From contig JASBSJ010000065.1 in the NCBI GenBank assembly GCA_030148985.1, positions 124,001 through 188,000 of the forward strand: DNA of 64,000 bases. Direction: 5' to 3'. Position numbers and translations under genes: made by a program. The notes below the pieces were generated by a model that was given only the letters and a program-made list of their open reading frames with translations, made no database searches and had not been told where the DNA came from. The DNA comes from Sphingopyxis sp. GTDB lineage: Bacteria; Pseudomonadota; Alphaproteobacteria; Sphingomonadales; Sphingomonadaceae. Shown in pieces: positions 51,361 through 59,900 of this stretch. The first letter of the stretch is position 1. Every line of letters starts with the position of its first letter.

Positions 51361-52358
51361 CACAGGCGCCGCTCCCGCATCAGGTGGACAAGGAAGACCG
51401 GCACGCCGAGGAAAGCCGTGACGACGCCGAGCTTGAGCTCGTTCGTCGCCGGGATGACGCGCACGCCGATGTCGGCGAGCGTCAGCAGCGCCGCGCCGCC
51501 GATCGCCGAGGGGAGCAGGATCGCCGACGGGCTGCGGTCGGTGAAGGGGCGGATCAAGTGCGGCACGATCAGCCCGACGAAACCGATCGCGCCCGACACC
51601 GCGACCGCGCCGCCGACGCCGATCGCGGTGCCGAGCAGCAGCCGCGCGCGCGTGCGCCCAAGGTCGGTGCCCAGCGCCTGCGCCGCATCCTCGCCCAGCG
51701 ACAGCGCATCGAGCGCGCGGCCGTTCCACAGCAGCATCACCATGCCGACCGCGATACAGGGGAGCGCGATCCACAGATGGCCGAAGGACCGGTTCTCGAG
51801 GCTGCCGAGCAGCCAGGTCATGATCTCCATCGCCGCAAAGGGATTGGGCGACAGGTTGAGCGCGAGGCTGGTTCCCGCGACCGCAAGCGCGCCCACCGCG
51901 ATGCCGGCGAGGATCAGGGTGAGCGGGCTTTCGGCCTTGCCCGCCAGCAACACGAGCAGCGCGAGCGAGGCGAGTGCGCCGCCGGTGGCGAGCAGGGGCA
52001 GCATCGCCGGATGCAATTCCGTGAGCCCGAAATAAAGCGCCGCGACGCCGCCGAGCGCCGCGGCGTTCGACGTACCGAGCACCGAGGGTTCGGCGAGCGG
52101 GTTGCGCAAATAGCCCTGCAACGCCGCACCCGCGAGCCCGAGCATCGCGCCGATGGCCAGCGCGAGTAAGGTGCGCGGCAGGCGCAGCTCGAACAGGATG
52201 ATCGCCGCGATGCGGTCGCCGTCGCCGGTCGCAGCAGCGAAGAGGCGGCCGAGCGACAGATCGACCGTGCCGAAGAGCAGCGACGCGACGGCCGCCACCA
52301 CGGTGAGCGCGACGAGACCACTCATCAACGACCAGCGCGGAAGGGCGATGCGGCTCAT
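51357..52358 (-). CDS. btuC: Vitamin B12 ABC transporter permease (FecCD family)
   Basis: A 333-residue polytopic membrane protein with the FecCD pattern of about ten helices: LRLPRTLLALAIGAMLGLAG, GALQGYLRNPLAEPSVLGTS-type loop, GVGGAVAVSGAIGFVGLIVPH and HLIRPFTDRSPSAIL (the EAA-like coupling loop), ending LGVPVFLVHLMRERRLW. The ATG at 52358 overlaps the btuF stop (ATGA). It is the middle gene of btuFCD, downstream of btuB and the riboswitch. Confidence 0.82.
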   Translation of the reverse strand: MSRIALPRWSLMSGLVALTVVAAVASLLFGTVDLSLGRLFAAATGDGDRIAAIILFELRLPRTLLALAIGAMLGLAGAALQGYLRNPLAEPSVLGTSNAAALGGVAALYFGLTELHPAMLPLLATGGALASLALLVLLAGKAESPLTLILAGIAVGALAVAGTSLALNLSPNPFAAMEIMTWLLGSLENRSFGHLWIALPCIAVGMVMLLWNGRALDALSLGEDAAQALGTDLGRTRARLLLGTAIGVGGAVAVSGAIGFVGLIVPHLIRPFTDRSPSAILLPSAIGGAALLTLADIGVRVIPATNELKLGVVTAFLGVPVFLVHLMRERRLW

Positions 52359-53206
52359 GCGCCGCGGCCGTCGTGCTGCGCAATCTGCGCCGCGAAGCTG
52401 CGCGCCGCGCGCACATAGGCCGGGCCGCCGCACACCGTCCATGCCTGCGGGATCGAGATGCGCGGAATATGTTTCAGCGCCGGATGGTGCAGCATTTCGC
52501 TTCCCTGATCGCTGACGGTATCGGTCGCACTTTCGACGATCAGGAAATCAGGATCGGCGGCGACCATTTCCTCGAGGCTGACCTGCGCCAGCGGCGGCTT
52601 GCCGAGCGTGGCGGCCAGGTTGACCAGGCCCGCGCGCGTCATCAGATCGTCGACCAGCGTGCCGGTGCCCGTCATATAACCGCGGCGCTGATAATAGGCC
52701 GCAACGCGGCCGCGGCCGGGGCTGGGAAGGACGGCCAGCTCGCGCTGCATGTCGGCAATCAGCGCCGCGCCGCGTTCGGGGTGGCCGACCGCGGCGGCGG
52801 TCTGGCGGATCGCGCGATAAATGTCTTCGATGCGGTTGGCGTGGGGCACGTCGAGCAGCGGATAATGCTCGCGCGGAAGCGCGGCGAGCGGTGCGCTGCC
52901 GCTGGCCGGCATTCCGACGACAAGGTCGGGGTTCGTCGTGAGTAGCTGCTCGGCCGAACCCCGGTGCAGCGGCAGGCCGCGCGCGAGCGTGGGCACCGCA
53001 GAGAGCTCGGGATCGGCCACATTGTGCGTCAGCCCCGCGATCTGGCCACGATCGGCGAGCGCGAGCAGCAACTGATCGGTGCAGAGGTTCAGCGACAGGG
53101 TGCGCTGCGGCCTGCTGTTCTGGTGCGGGGCGTCGCGATCCACCGGCGCTGCCGACAGCGCGCCTGCGAGCACCGCGCCGACCAGCAACGGCTTAACCAC
53201 CGTCAT
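52355..53206 (-). CDS. btuF: Periplasmic cobalamin-binding protein
   Basis: A 283-residue class III binding protein with a signal peptide (MTVVKPLLVGAVLAGALSAA). RTLSLNLCTDQLLLALADRGQI opens the first lobe, PDLVVGMPASGSAPLAAL and EHYPLLDVPHANRIEDI follow, and a long linking helix separates it from the second lobe (RVAAYYQRRGYMTGTGTLVDDL, VSLEEMVAADPDFLIVES). It hands cobalamin from the outer-membrane receptor to BtuCD. It lies 71 bases after btuB. Confidence 0.8.
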   Translation of the reverse strand: MTVVKPLLVGAVLAGALSAAPVDRDAPHQNSRPQRTLSLNLCTDQLLLALADRGQIAGLTHNVADPELSAVPTLARGLPLHRGSAEQLLTTNPDLVVGMPASGSAPLAALPREHYPLLDVPHANRIEDIYRAIRQTAAAVGHPERGAALIADMQRELAVLPSPGRGRVAAYYQRRGYMTGTGTLVDDLMTRAGLVNLAATLGKPPLAQVSLEEMVAADPDFLIVESATDTVSDQGSEMLHHPALKHIPRISIPQAWTVCGGPAYVRAARSFAAQIAQHDGRGA

Positions 53207-53277
53207 GTCGCTATCCCGCCCATGCTCATCCCCTGCCGAACGGGCGCTGCCGGCCGTAACCGGCAGCGCCGCGCCAA

Positions 53278-55131
53278 TCAGAACCGCGCCCGCACGCCGC
53301 CATAGACGGCGCGGCCATAGGTGCCATAATTGAACGCCGTCGCATAATCGGCGTCGAACAGATTATCGACGCGGCCATAGACTTCGATCCGCTCGGTGAT
53401 GGCGAACGACGCGCGCACCCCGGCGAGCGCATAGCCGTCGAGCCGCACCGTGTTGGCCGCATTGTCGAAACTGTCGCCGACCAGCGTGACCGTCGCGCCC
53501 GTCGATAGGCCGAACGACCAGTCATAGTCGGCCGACAGGCTGACCGCATGGTCGGCGCGGCGCGGCAGCCGCTTGCCGTCGAACGCGGGGCGCCCCGACC
53601 GGTCGCGCGCGTCGATATAGCTGTAGGATGCGGTGACGTTCAGCGCGTCGACGGGACGCAGCGCCAGCGTCGCCTCGATCCCCTTGGCGCGCGTGCGATC
53701 GATATTGCCGTAGGTGAAGGTCGCATTGTCATAGTTGATCTGGTTGGTTGTGTTGCGCAGGAAGGCGGTGAGCGAAACCAGCGCGCGGCCGTCGGCGAGG
53801 CTCTGGTCGACGCCGACGTCATAGCTTTTCGAGCGTTCGGGGCGCAGCGCCGCATTGCCGCTGAAGCTGTCGTAGAGTTGATAGAGCGACGGTGCCTTGA
53901 ACCCTTCGCCATAACTCAGCCGGACGTTGGTCGCGCCATTGTTGGGCGAATAATTGGCGTTGGCGCCAAGCGTTGTGGCACCGCCGAACTGGCTGTGGTC
54001 GTCGTGACGGACGCCGCCCGACAGCGACAGGCCTGCAACTGGCTGGACGATGCCCAGCGCGTAAACGCTGTCGATCTTGGCCTCCTGGCTGTCGGTCGAA
54101 CCGAACCCGAAGAAATCATAATCGGGCCGTTCATGCTCGTAACCGAACACCAGCTTGGCGGTGTCGACGGGAGCCACGACGCCCTGATATTCGAAACGCA
54201 GGTTGGTACCCTTGTAGCCATAGTCGGGGGCGGTGCCGCGCATGAAGAAATAATCGCGCTCGTTCCGCATCCATGTCACCGCCGCGCGGCTGGTGAAGCG
54301 GCCGTCGAACAGGCCGAGGTTGAGTCCGGCATAGCCGACATATTGATCGAGCTTGGCGACGTCGGCGCTGTCGGCCGGAGCGCCGAAGAAGCTGTCATAA
54401 TCGAGGTCGGCGCTGATGTAATAGCCGCGCAGGTCGAGGCTCAGCGCGTCGCCCAGCGCGACCTTCAGCCGCGCATTGCCCGCGACATTTTCATATCCGT
54501 CGCGCTCGGTGCCGACCGCCGCCGATGAAATGCCGTCGGTGCGGAACCAGGCGGCACCGATGCCGCCCGACACTGGCCCGGTCGTGCCCGACACATCGGC
54601 TTTCGCATTCACCGTATCGCTATAGCCATATTCGGCCGATGCGCGGCCGGTGAAGCCTCCTTCGGTGGTGGCGGTCATCAGGTTGACGACGCCGCCGATT
54701 GCCTGGCTGCCGTGAACGACCGAATTGGAACCGCGCAGCACCTCGATGCGGTGGATGTTGCCGGTCAGCAGATGGCCGAAATCATAACCGTCGCCGATGC
54801 CGCTCGGGTCGTTGACCTTGACGCCGTCGATCAACACCAAAGTCTGCGTCGTTTCCGCCCCGCGGATTGAGATGCCCGCGACCGATCCAGTGCTGCCGGT
54901 ACGGTTGAAGCGGATGCCGGGGGTCGTGGCGAGCAGGTCGACGACATCGGTCGTCTGCCGTGTCTCGATCGTTTCGGCGTCGATCACGGTGATCGCCTGG
55001 CCGACCTCGTCCTTCGACTGTTCGATGCCCGACGCGATGACTACGATGTCGTCTGAACGGATATTGTCCTGCGCGGCGACGGGCGTCGCAGCGACAAGGG
55101 CGAGAAGAGATATGCTCGAATATTTCAACAT
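53278..55131 (-). CDS. btuB: TonB-dependent cobalamin receptor
   Basis: A 617-residue receptor of BtuB size, with a signal peptide ending TPVAAQ and TonB-box-like DDIVVIASG. The plug has ITVIDAETIETRQTTDVVDLL, FNRTGSTGSVAGISIRGAET, TLVLIDGVKVNDPSG and IEVLRGSNSVVHGSQAIGGVVN. The barrel ends YGGVRARF with a terminal Phe. The start at 55131 (GGGAG upstream) gives a clean signal peptide. The cobalamin riboswitch about 190 bases upstream and the btuFCD genes downstream support B12 as the ligand. Confidence 0.87.
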   Translation of the reverse strand: MLKYSSISLLALVAATPVAAQDNIRSDDIVVIASGIEQSKDEVGQAITVIDAETIETRQTTDVVDLLATTPGIRFNRTGSTGSVAGISIRGAETTQTLVLIDGVKVNDPSGIGDGYDFGHLLTGNIHRIEVLRGSNSVVHGSQAIGGVVNLMTATTEGGFTGRASAEYGYSDTVNAKADVSGTTGPVSGGIGAAWFRTDGISSAAVGTERDGYENVAGNARLKVALGDALSLDLRGYYISADLDYDSFFGAPADSADVAKLDQYVGYAGLNLGLFDGRFTSRAAVTWMRNERDYFFMRGTAPDYGYKGTNLRFEYQGVVAPVDTAKLVFGYEHERPDYDFFGFGSTDSQEAKIDSVYALGIVQPVAGLSLSGGVRHDDHSQFGGATTLGANANYSPNNGATNVRLSYGEGFKAPSLYQLYDSFSGNAALRPERSKSYDVGVDQSLADGRALVSLTAFLRNTTNQINYDNATFTYGNIDRTRAKGIEATLALRPVDALNVTASYSYIDARDRSGRPAFDGKRLPRRADHAVSLSADYDWSFGLSTGATVTLVGDSFDNAANTVRLDGYALAGVRASFAITERIEVYGRVDNLFDADYATAFNYGTYGRAVYGGVRARF

Positions 55132-55321
55132 GGGAGACTCCCGCACGCCGGCAACGAAGGCGGAGCCTGCCGAAACGCGCACGCGATCGACCGATGTCGG
55201 CGTCGCAAGCGGCGTAAATGCCTGCGGCTCCGACACCGAAGCGGCTCCAGCCGCTTGGTCGTCGCTCGACGGAATTCTCCGTGCCGCGGCCTTTCCCTGG
55301 ACCATGGCAGTGAGCGACCCA

Positions 55322-55510
55322 CGCCGGCAGGTCTCCTGGCTCGCGGGTCACGGCTCGATGCACGCCTTCCCAGGTTGCCCCAGTGGCTGATCCGAAGGCT
55401 TCGGATCGGTGCATCTCGCTCGCCGCTTACAGTTGCAGGGACAGCCTCGGCTTCGGGGGTTCGGCAAGAACCCCGTTACCGCGTTCCCATTTTAAGCCCT
55501 TTCGGGCACC
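55322..55510 (-). ncRNA. Cobalamin (B12) riboswitch
   Basis: On the minus strand the conserved cobalamin elements appear in order: an AAAGGG-like start, GCTGTCCCTGCAACTGTAAG, a GCCACTGG-type arm, CTGGGAAGG, and the B12 box GCCAGGAGACCTGCC (55326-55340). It precedes btuB, so cobalamin would repress expression of the uptake operon. The precise expression platform is not visible; the 190-base leader to btuB may hold it. Confidence 0.92.
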
Positions 55511-55600
55511 GGCGCGATCATGCGCGGGGCAAGCCCCGCACCGGGCGCCCATAGCGGAATAGCGCGCAGGTGCAATGGGGATTTGTCGGGAGCGGCTCGA

Positions 55601-55775
55601 CCTTCCCCCTTGATGGGGGAAGGATACGCAGCCTTATCGCGAAGCGATTAGGCGGAGTTGGATGGGGGTGATGGTGCGTCCTTGCACCCAGGTTTCGGGC
55701 CGAGAGCGCACCCCCACCGCTGCGACTAAGCCAGCAAGCTGGCAAGTCTCGCTGCCTCCCCCATCAATGGAGAGG
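55601..55775. repeat. MITE-like imperfect inverted repeat element
   Basis: The left end, at 55601-55623, contains CCTTCCCC and GATGGGGGAAGG and can fold on itself. The right end, at 55753-55775, contains CTCCCCCATCAATGGAGAGG and mirrors the left end closely. Inner parts are also partly complementary (GGATGGGGGTGATGGTGCG against GCGCACCCCCACCG). It occupies the gap between the riboswitch and the thiolase stop. No transposase is present. Confidence 0.5.
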
Positions 55776-55811
55776 AAACTTGGACTCACACGATTGGAAT
55801 CGCGACAAGCT

Positions 55812-56975
55812 TTACGCCTCGACCCGCTCCACCACCATCGCCGCGCCAACCCCCATCGCACCGGTCAGCACGACCAGCCCATATTTCCCGCCGCAAGCAT
55901 CGAGCGCGTCGAGCAGGGTCGAGGTCAGGATCGCGCCGCTCGCCCCCATCGGATGCCCCTTGGCCAGATGCCCGCCGCTGACATTGACCCGCGCCGGATC
56001 GGCGTCGCGCTCACGCAGGAATTTGGCGATGGTGACGGCGAATGCTTCCATAAACTCGATACGATCCATATCGCAGAGCGTCAGCCCAGCGCGCGCCAGC
56101 ACCTTGTCCATCGCGGCAAAACCCGCGGTCAGCGAAGCCGCGGGATCGCCGCCACTTTCGGCGAAAGCGATGACGCGCGCGCGCGGGGCAGGAACAAGTC
56201 CTTCGGCGCCCACCAGCGCAAGCCCCGCGCCGTCACAGATTGGCGGGGCGTGGGCGATGCTGTGCAACGGCGAAAACGTCGTACCTTCGAGCGCGCTGGC
56301 ATATTGCTGCTGCAATTCGCCGAACGCAGGCGGCGTGGCGGCGAGCGATTCCGCCGTGGTTTGCGGGCGGATGCATTCCTCGCCGGTGAGCGGTCCCGTG
56401 GCGATGCGTGACTTTTGGAGCGCGGTGTCGGTGTCGGTCGCGGCCGCCTTTTGCTGCGAGGCGAGGGCGACCGCGTCGAGGTCGGCGCGCGTGATGCCCT
56501 CGGCGTTCGCAAGCCGGTCGGCGGCGAGCACGGGGGGAACGAAGCGCGCGCGCGGCGGCAGGCTGTCGTCGGTGTAGAACGCGGCGCGGTCGCTTAGGAA
56601 CGGGGTTGCGCTCATCGACTCGACGCCGCCCGCGAGGATGGCTTTGGCTTCGCCGCTCGCGACTTTTGCGACCGCCTGGCCGATCGCGGACAGGCCGGAT
56701 GCGCAATAATTGTTGATGCTGTGCGCCGCCGTGCTGTCGGGCAGCCCGGCGTGAAGTTTCGAGATCAGCGCGATATGTCCGCCCTGCGTGCCGCTTTGCG
56801 TCACGCAGCCGAGGATCAGCGCGTCGGGCGTCGCGGCAATCTCGCCGCAACGCGCCGCGAGCGCTGCCGCCTGCTGGCGCGCCAGTTCTTGCGGGCTCAA
56901 TCCGGCGAGCCCGCCGTCGGGCCGTGCCGTGCCGCGCGGGGTGCGAACGGCGTCGTACAGATAGACGTCGGCCAA
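55812..56975 (-). CDS. Thiolase-family protein lacking the second catalytic cysteine
   Basis: A 387-residue thiolase (acetyl-CoA acetyltransferase family). The nucleophile is Cys91 in NNYCASGLSAIGQ, and GGHLAKGHPMGASGA carries the catalytic His. The C-terminal motif usually CxGGG (general-base Cys) reads LTGAMGVG, so the Cys position is Thr371. That substitution may change the reaction from condensation/thiolysis to another acyl transfer. The start is a TTG at 56975, two bases after the stop of the preceding gene; no ATG fits. It is the last gene of the five-gene operon. Confidence 0.78.
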   Translation of the reverse strand: MADVYLYDAVRTPRGTARPDGGLAGLSPQELARQQAAALAARCGEIAATPDALILGCVTQSGTQGGHIALISKLHAGLPDSTAAHSINNYCASGLSAIGQAVAKVASGEAKAILAGGVESMSATPFLSDRAAFYTDDSLPPRARFVPPVLAADRLANAEGITRADLDAVALASQQKAAATDTDTALQKSRIATGPLTGEECIRPQTTAESLAATPPAFGELQQQYASALEGTTFSPLHSIAHAPPICDGAGLALVGAEGLVPAPRARVIAFAESGGDPAASLTAGFAAMDKVLARAGLTLCDMDRIEFMEAFAVTIAKFLRERDADPARVNVSGGHLAKGHPMGASGAILTSTLLDALDACGGKYGLVVLTGAMGVGAAMVVERVEA

Positions 56976-56976
56976 A

Positions 56977-58206
56977 TCAGGTGCCGACGACGAAGCTGAC
57001 CGCCGTCGTCGCGCTGCCGCCGACGTTGAAGGTCGCGAAGTTGCGTGCGCCTTCGACCTGATAGTCGCCGGAATTGCCGGTGACCTGGCGCCAGCTGTCG
57101 AGCAGCATTCGCACCCCGGTGGCGCCAACCGGATGCCCCAGCCCGATGAGGCCACCCGACGGATTGACCGGCAATTTGCCGCCCAAGGCGATCGTCCCGT
57201 CCTCGACCGCGCGCCAGCTTTCGCCCGGCGGGGTGATCCCGAAATGGTCGATCGCCATATATTCGGTGATCGAGAAGCAGTCGTGCACCTCGACCCCGTC
57301 GCACGCGTAGACGTCTGGCATCTCGGCACGCTTCAGCGCATCCATCATCGCCTTGCGCACGCTGGGGAAGACATAGGGCTCGCCGCGGCTATCCGCGACC
57401 TTGGTCGAATAGAGCAGGGGCGCGGTCGAATGGCCCCAGCCCTTGATGCGGGGGATGCTCTCGATCGGGATGCCGCGGCGTTTCGCATAGGCTTCGGCGA
57501 CTTCAGAAGAGGCGAGGAAGATCGCGGCGGCGCCATCGGTGACCTGACCGCAGTCGGATTTGCGCAGGCTGCCCTCGATCAGCGGATTGACCTCGTCGTT
57601 CTCACCGAGATGCTCGTCGGTGACCGCCCAGCCGCGCGTCTGTGCGTTCGGGTTCTTTTTGGCGTTGGCGAAGTTATTCGCCGAAATCCCGCGCAGATGC
57701 GCGCGGTCGAGCCCGAAGCGTTCGTCATATTCTTCGGCAACGCGCGCGAACATATATGGCCACAGGTAACGCGCCTCCTGCGCCTCGCGGCCCGCCCATG
57801 CGGCGGCGCCGAGATATTCGGCGGCGCGTTGACCGGGGACGTTGCGCATCAGCTCAATGCCGAGCACCAGCGCGAGGCCGTAGCGTTCGGCCTCGATTTC
57901 GGCCGCGGCGGCAAGGATCGCGATGCTACCCGACGCGCAGGCAGCCTCGTGCCGCGATGCGGGAACGCCCGCGAGGTCGGGATGGACATGGCCAAAGAAG
58001 CCGCCGAGCTGTCCCTGTCCCGCAAACAGTTCACCGACGAAATTGCCGACATGCGCGGTTTCGACTTCTTTGGGTACGATGCCCGTTGCGGCGAATGCCG
58101 CTTCGGCGACGTCGCGAAACAGTTCGAATAGCCCGCCGCCCTCGCGTTCGAGGTTGCGCGAAAAGTCGGTCTGTGCGCCGCCGAGGATGAAGACGTCCTT
58201 CGCCAT
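56977..58206 (-). CDS. SCP2-type thiolase / acetyl-CoA acetyltransferase family protein
   Basis: A 409-residue thiolase-superfamily protein of the SCPx/SCP2-thiolase branch: catalytic Cys90 in EAACASGSIAI, DGVEVHDCFSITEYMAIDHFG, NPSGGLIGLGHPVGATG (His) and a C-terminal NVGGSATTAVSFV in place of CxG. SCP2-type thiolases cleave 3-oxoacyl-CoAs with branched or bulky chains, for example in steroid side-chain degradation. It is one base from both neighbours, so it is strictly co-translated with the acyl-CoA synthetase and the second thiolase. Confidence 0.82.
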   Translation of the reverse strand: MAKDVFILGGAQTDFSRNLEREGGGLFELFRDVAEAAFAATGIVPKEVETAHVGNFVGELFAGQGQLGGFFGHVHPDLAGVPASRHEAACASGSIAILAAAAEIEAERYGLALVLGIELMRNVPGQRAAEYLGAAAWAGREAQEARYLWPYMFARVAEEYDERFGLDRAHLRGISANNFANAKKNPNAQTRGWAVTDEHLGENDEVNPLIEGSLRKSDCGQVTDGAAAIFLASSEVAEAYAKRRGIPIESIPRIKGWGHSTAPLLYSTKVADSRGEPYVFPSVRKAMMDALKRAEMPDVYACDGVEVHDCFSITEYMAIDHFGITPPGESWRAVEDGTIALGGKLPVNPSGGLIGLGHPVGATGVRMLLDSWRQVTGNSGDYQVEGARNFATFNVGGSATTAVSFVVGT

Positions 58207-58207
58207 G

Positions 58208-59899
58208 TCAGGCTTCCTTTTCGAGAATGGCGAGCGCCTGTTCGCGCACGTCGCTGCGCATCACCTTGTTCGTGACGTTGCGCGGCAAAGCGTCGAAGCG
58301 GAACAGGCGTTCGGGCAGCTTGAAAACCGCGAGGTCTTTTTCGCGGAGATAGTCGGTCACGTCGGACAGGCTGACATCGTCGGCGCCGCGCGGGACATAG
58401 GCGAGGCCGATCCGCTCGCCCATCGTCGGATCGGGGAGCGAAAAGACGCAGGCCTCGGCAAGCAGCGGATGCCCGCCGAGCAACTGGTCGATCTCCTCGG
58501 GCGAGATGTTCACCCCGCCGCGGATGATCAGATCCTTGCAGCGCCCGACGAAGCGGTAGAAATCGCCGCCCTCGGCGATTTCGAACAGGTCGCCGGTGCG
58601 GAACCAGCCATCGTCGGTGAAGGCTTCGGCGGTGCGGTCGGGGGCGTTGTGATAGCCTTCGAACAGCGACGGGCCGCGGATTTGCAACTCGCCCGATACG
58701 CCGTCTTTCTCGATCGGATCGCCGCCACCGGGCGAGACGAGGCGGCTTTCGATATTGGGCGCGCGGCCCTCACCATAGGGGCGTGAATAGGTGCCGCGGC
58801 GCGGGAACAGGCTCGCGCGCTTGTCGGGGTCGGGCATGTCGCCTTCGCCGGTGATGAAACTCATCCCCTCGTTCGACCCGAACACATTGACGATGATGAT
58901 ACCGAGCTTTTCCTGAAAGCCGCGCACCATCGCGGGCGCGAGCGGCGCCGATCCCGAGGCGATGACGCGCAGGCTGGACAGGTCGACCGACGCGAGCAAC
59001 GCTTCATTCTGGAGCAGCATGTTGAGCACCGCGGGCGGCGCGATCGTCAGGCTGGGCCGCTCGGTCGCGATTTGTTTGAGGTAGATGCCCGGATCGAAGG
59101 GGTGGTGCAGCACCATCGTCCCCGCGCTCGTCAGCCAGCACAGCGTAATGCCGCCAATGCTCGCCATATTGATGAGCGGGAAGGGGTTGAGCAGCACGTC
59201 GCCCGGCCCGACCTTCATCGCCTCATAACCCGCGGCAGCGACCGCGATCCAGTGGTTGTGGCTGCGCGGCACGCCCTTGGGCACGCCGGTGGTGCCCGAG
59301 GTCCAGCAGATGGTGAAGATGTCGTCGGCGTCGACCGGGTTCGTAGCAACATGCGCGGAGAGGGTGTCGGCGTCGCCGTCGGCGGTCGAGAGGTCGAGCG
59401 CTCCAGCGGGCGCGTCGGGGCCGAAGGTCATCAACTGGATGCCATCAAGCAACGGCGTTGCCACGCCGACATGATCGCATCCCTTGACCTGCGTGGCGCA
59501 GACAAAAGCTTTGGGTTCAACGACCCCGAACATGCCTTTCAACTCATGGCCGCGATATTGCACCGCTGCCGGGCTGACGATTGCGCCGATCTTGGCCGCG
59601 GCAAAATAGAGCGCAACAAATTCACTGATGTTCGGCAGCTGGACGAGCAGCACATCGTCCTTGCCGATTCCAGCCTTGACGAGCGCACCCGCGAGCCGGT
59701 CAATCTCGGCGGCGAGTTCGGCGTAGGTCAGCCGCTGCGGCTCCCCGAAAGCAAAGTCGGCGCGGTTGGGCGCATCGACAAGCGCGAGCCGATCGGGATG
59801 CGCCGTCGCATTGGCCGCGAACAGGTCGGCGAAGGTCTGGTCGCCCCACCAGCCGCTTTCCCGATAACGCCGCCTTTTGTCCTCTCCAGCGACGATCAT
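58208..59899 (-). CDS. AMP-forming acyl-CoA synthetase
   Basis: A 563-residue acyl/aryl-CoA synthetase. Motifs: WTSGTTGVPKGVPRSHNHW (P-loop, about 172-190), an FGSNEG adenine-binding motif, WFRTGDLFEI with the ribose-binding Asp, RGGVNISPEEIDQLLGGHP (A8) and LPRNVTNKVMRSDVRE with the C-terminal catalytic Lys. Length and motifs fit ligases for aromatic or medium-chain acids. Its position directly after the carotenoid/stilbene oxygenase gene suggests that it activates an acid derived from the oxygenase cleavage product; inference. Confidence 0.85.
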   Translation of the reverse strand: MIVAGEDKRRRYRESGWWGDQTFADLFAANATAHPDRLALVDAPNRADFAFGEPQRLTYAELAAEIDRLAGALVKAGIGKDDVLLVQLPNISEFVALYFAAAKIGAIVSPAAVQYRGHELKGMFGVVEPKAFVCATQVKGCDHVGVATPLLDGIQLMTFGPDAPAGALDLSTADGDADTLSAHVATNPVDADDIFTICWTSGTTGVPKGVPRSHNHWIAVAAAGYEAMKVGPGDVLLNPFPLINMASIGGITLCWLTSAGTMVLHHPFDPGIYLKQIATERPSLTIAPPAVLNMLLQNEALLASVDLSSLRVIASGSAPLAPAMVRGFQEKLGIIIVNVFGSNEGMSFITGEGDMPDPDKRASLFPRRGTYSRPYGEGRAPNIESRLVSPGGGDPIEKDGVSGELQIRGPSLFEGYHNAPDRTAEAFTDDGWFRTGDLFEIAEGGDFYRFVGRCKDLIIRGGVNISPEEIDQLLGGHPLLAEACVFSLPDPTMGERIGLAYVPRGADDVSLSDVTDYLREKDLAVFKLPERLFRFDALPRNVTNKVMRSDVREQALAILEKEA

Positions 59900-59900
59900 C

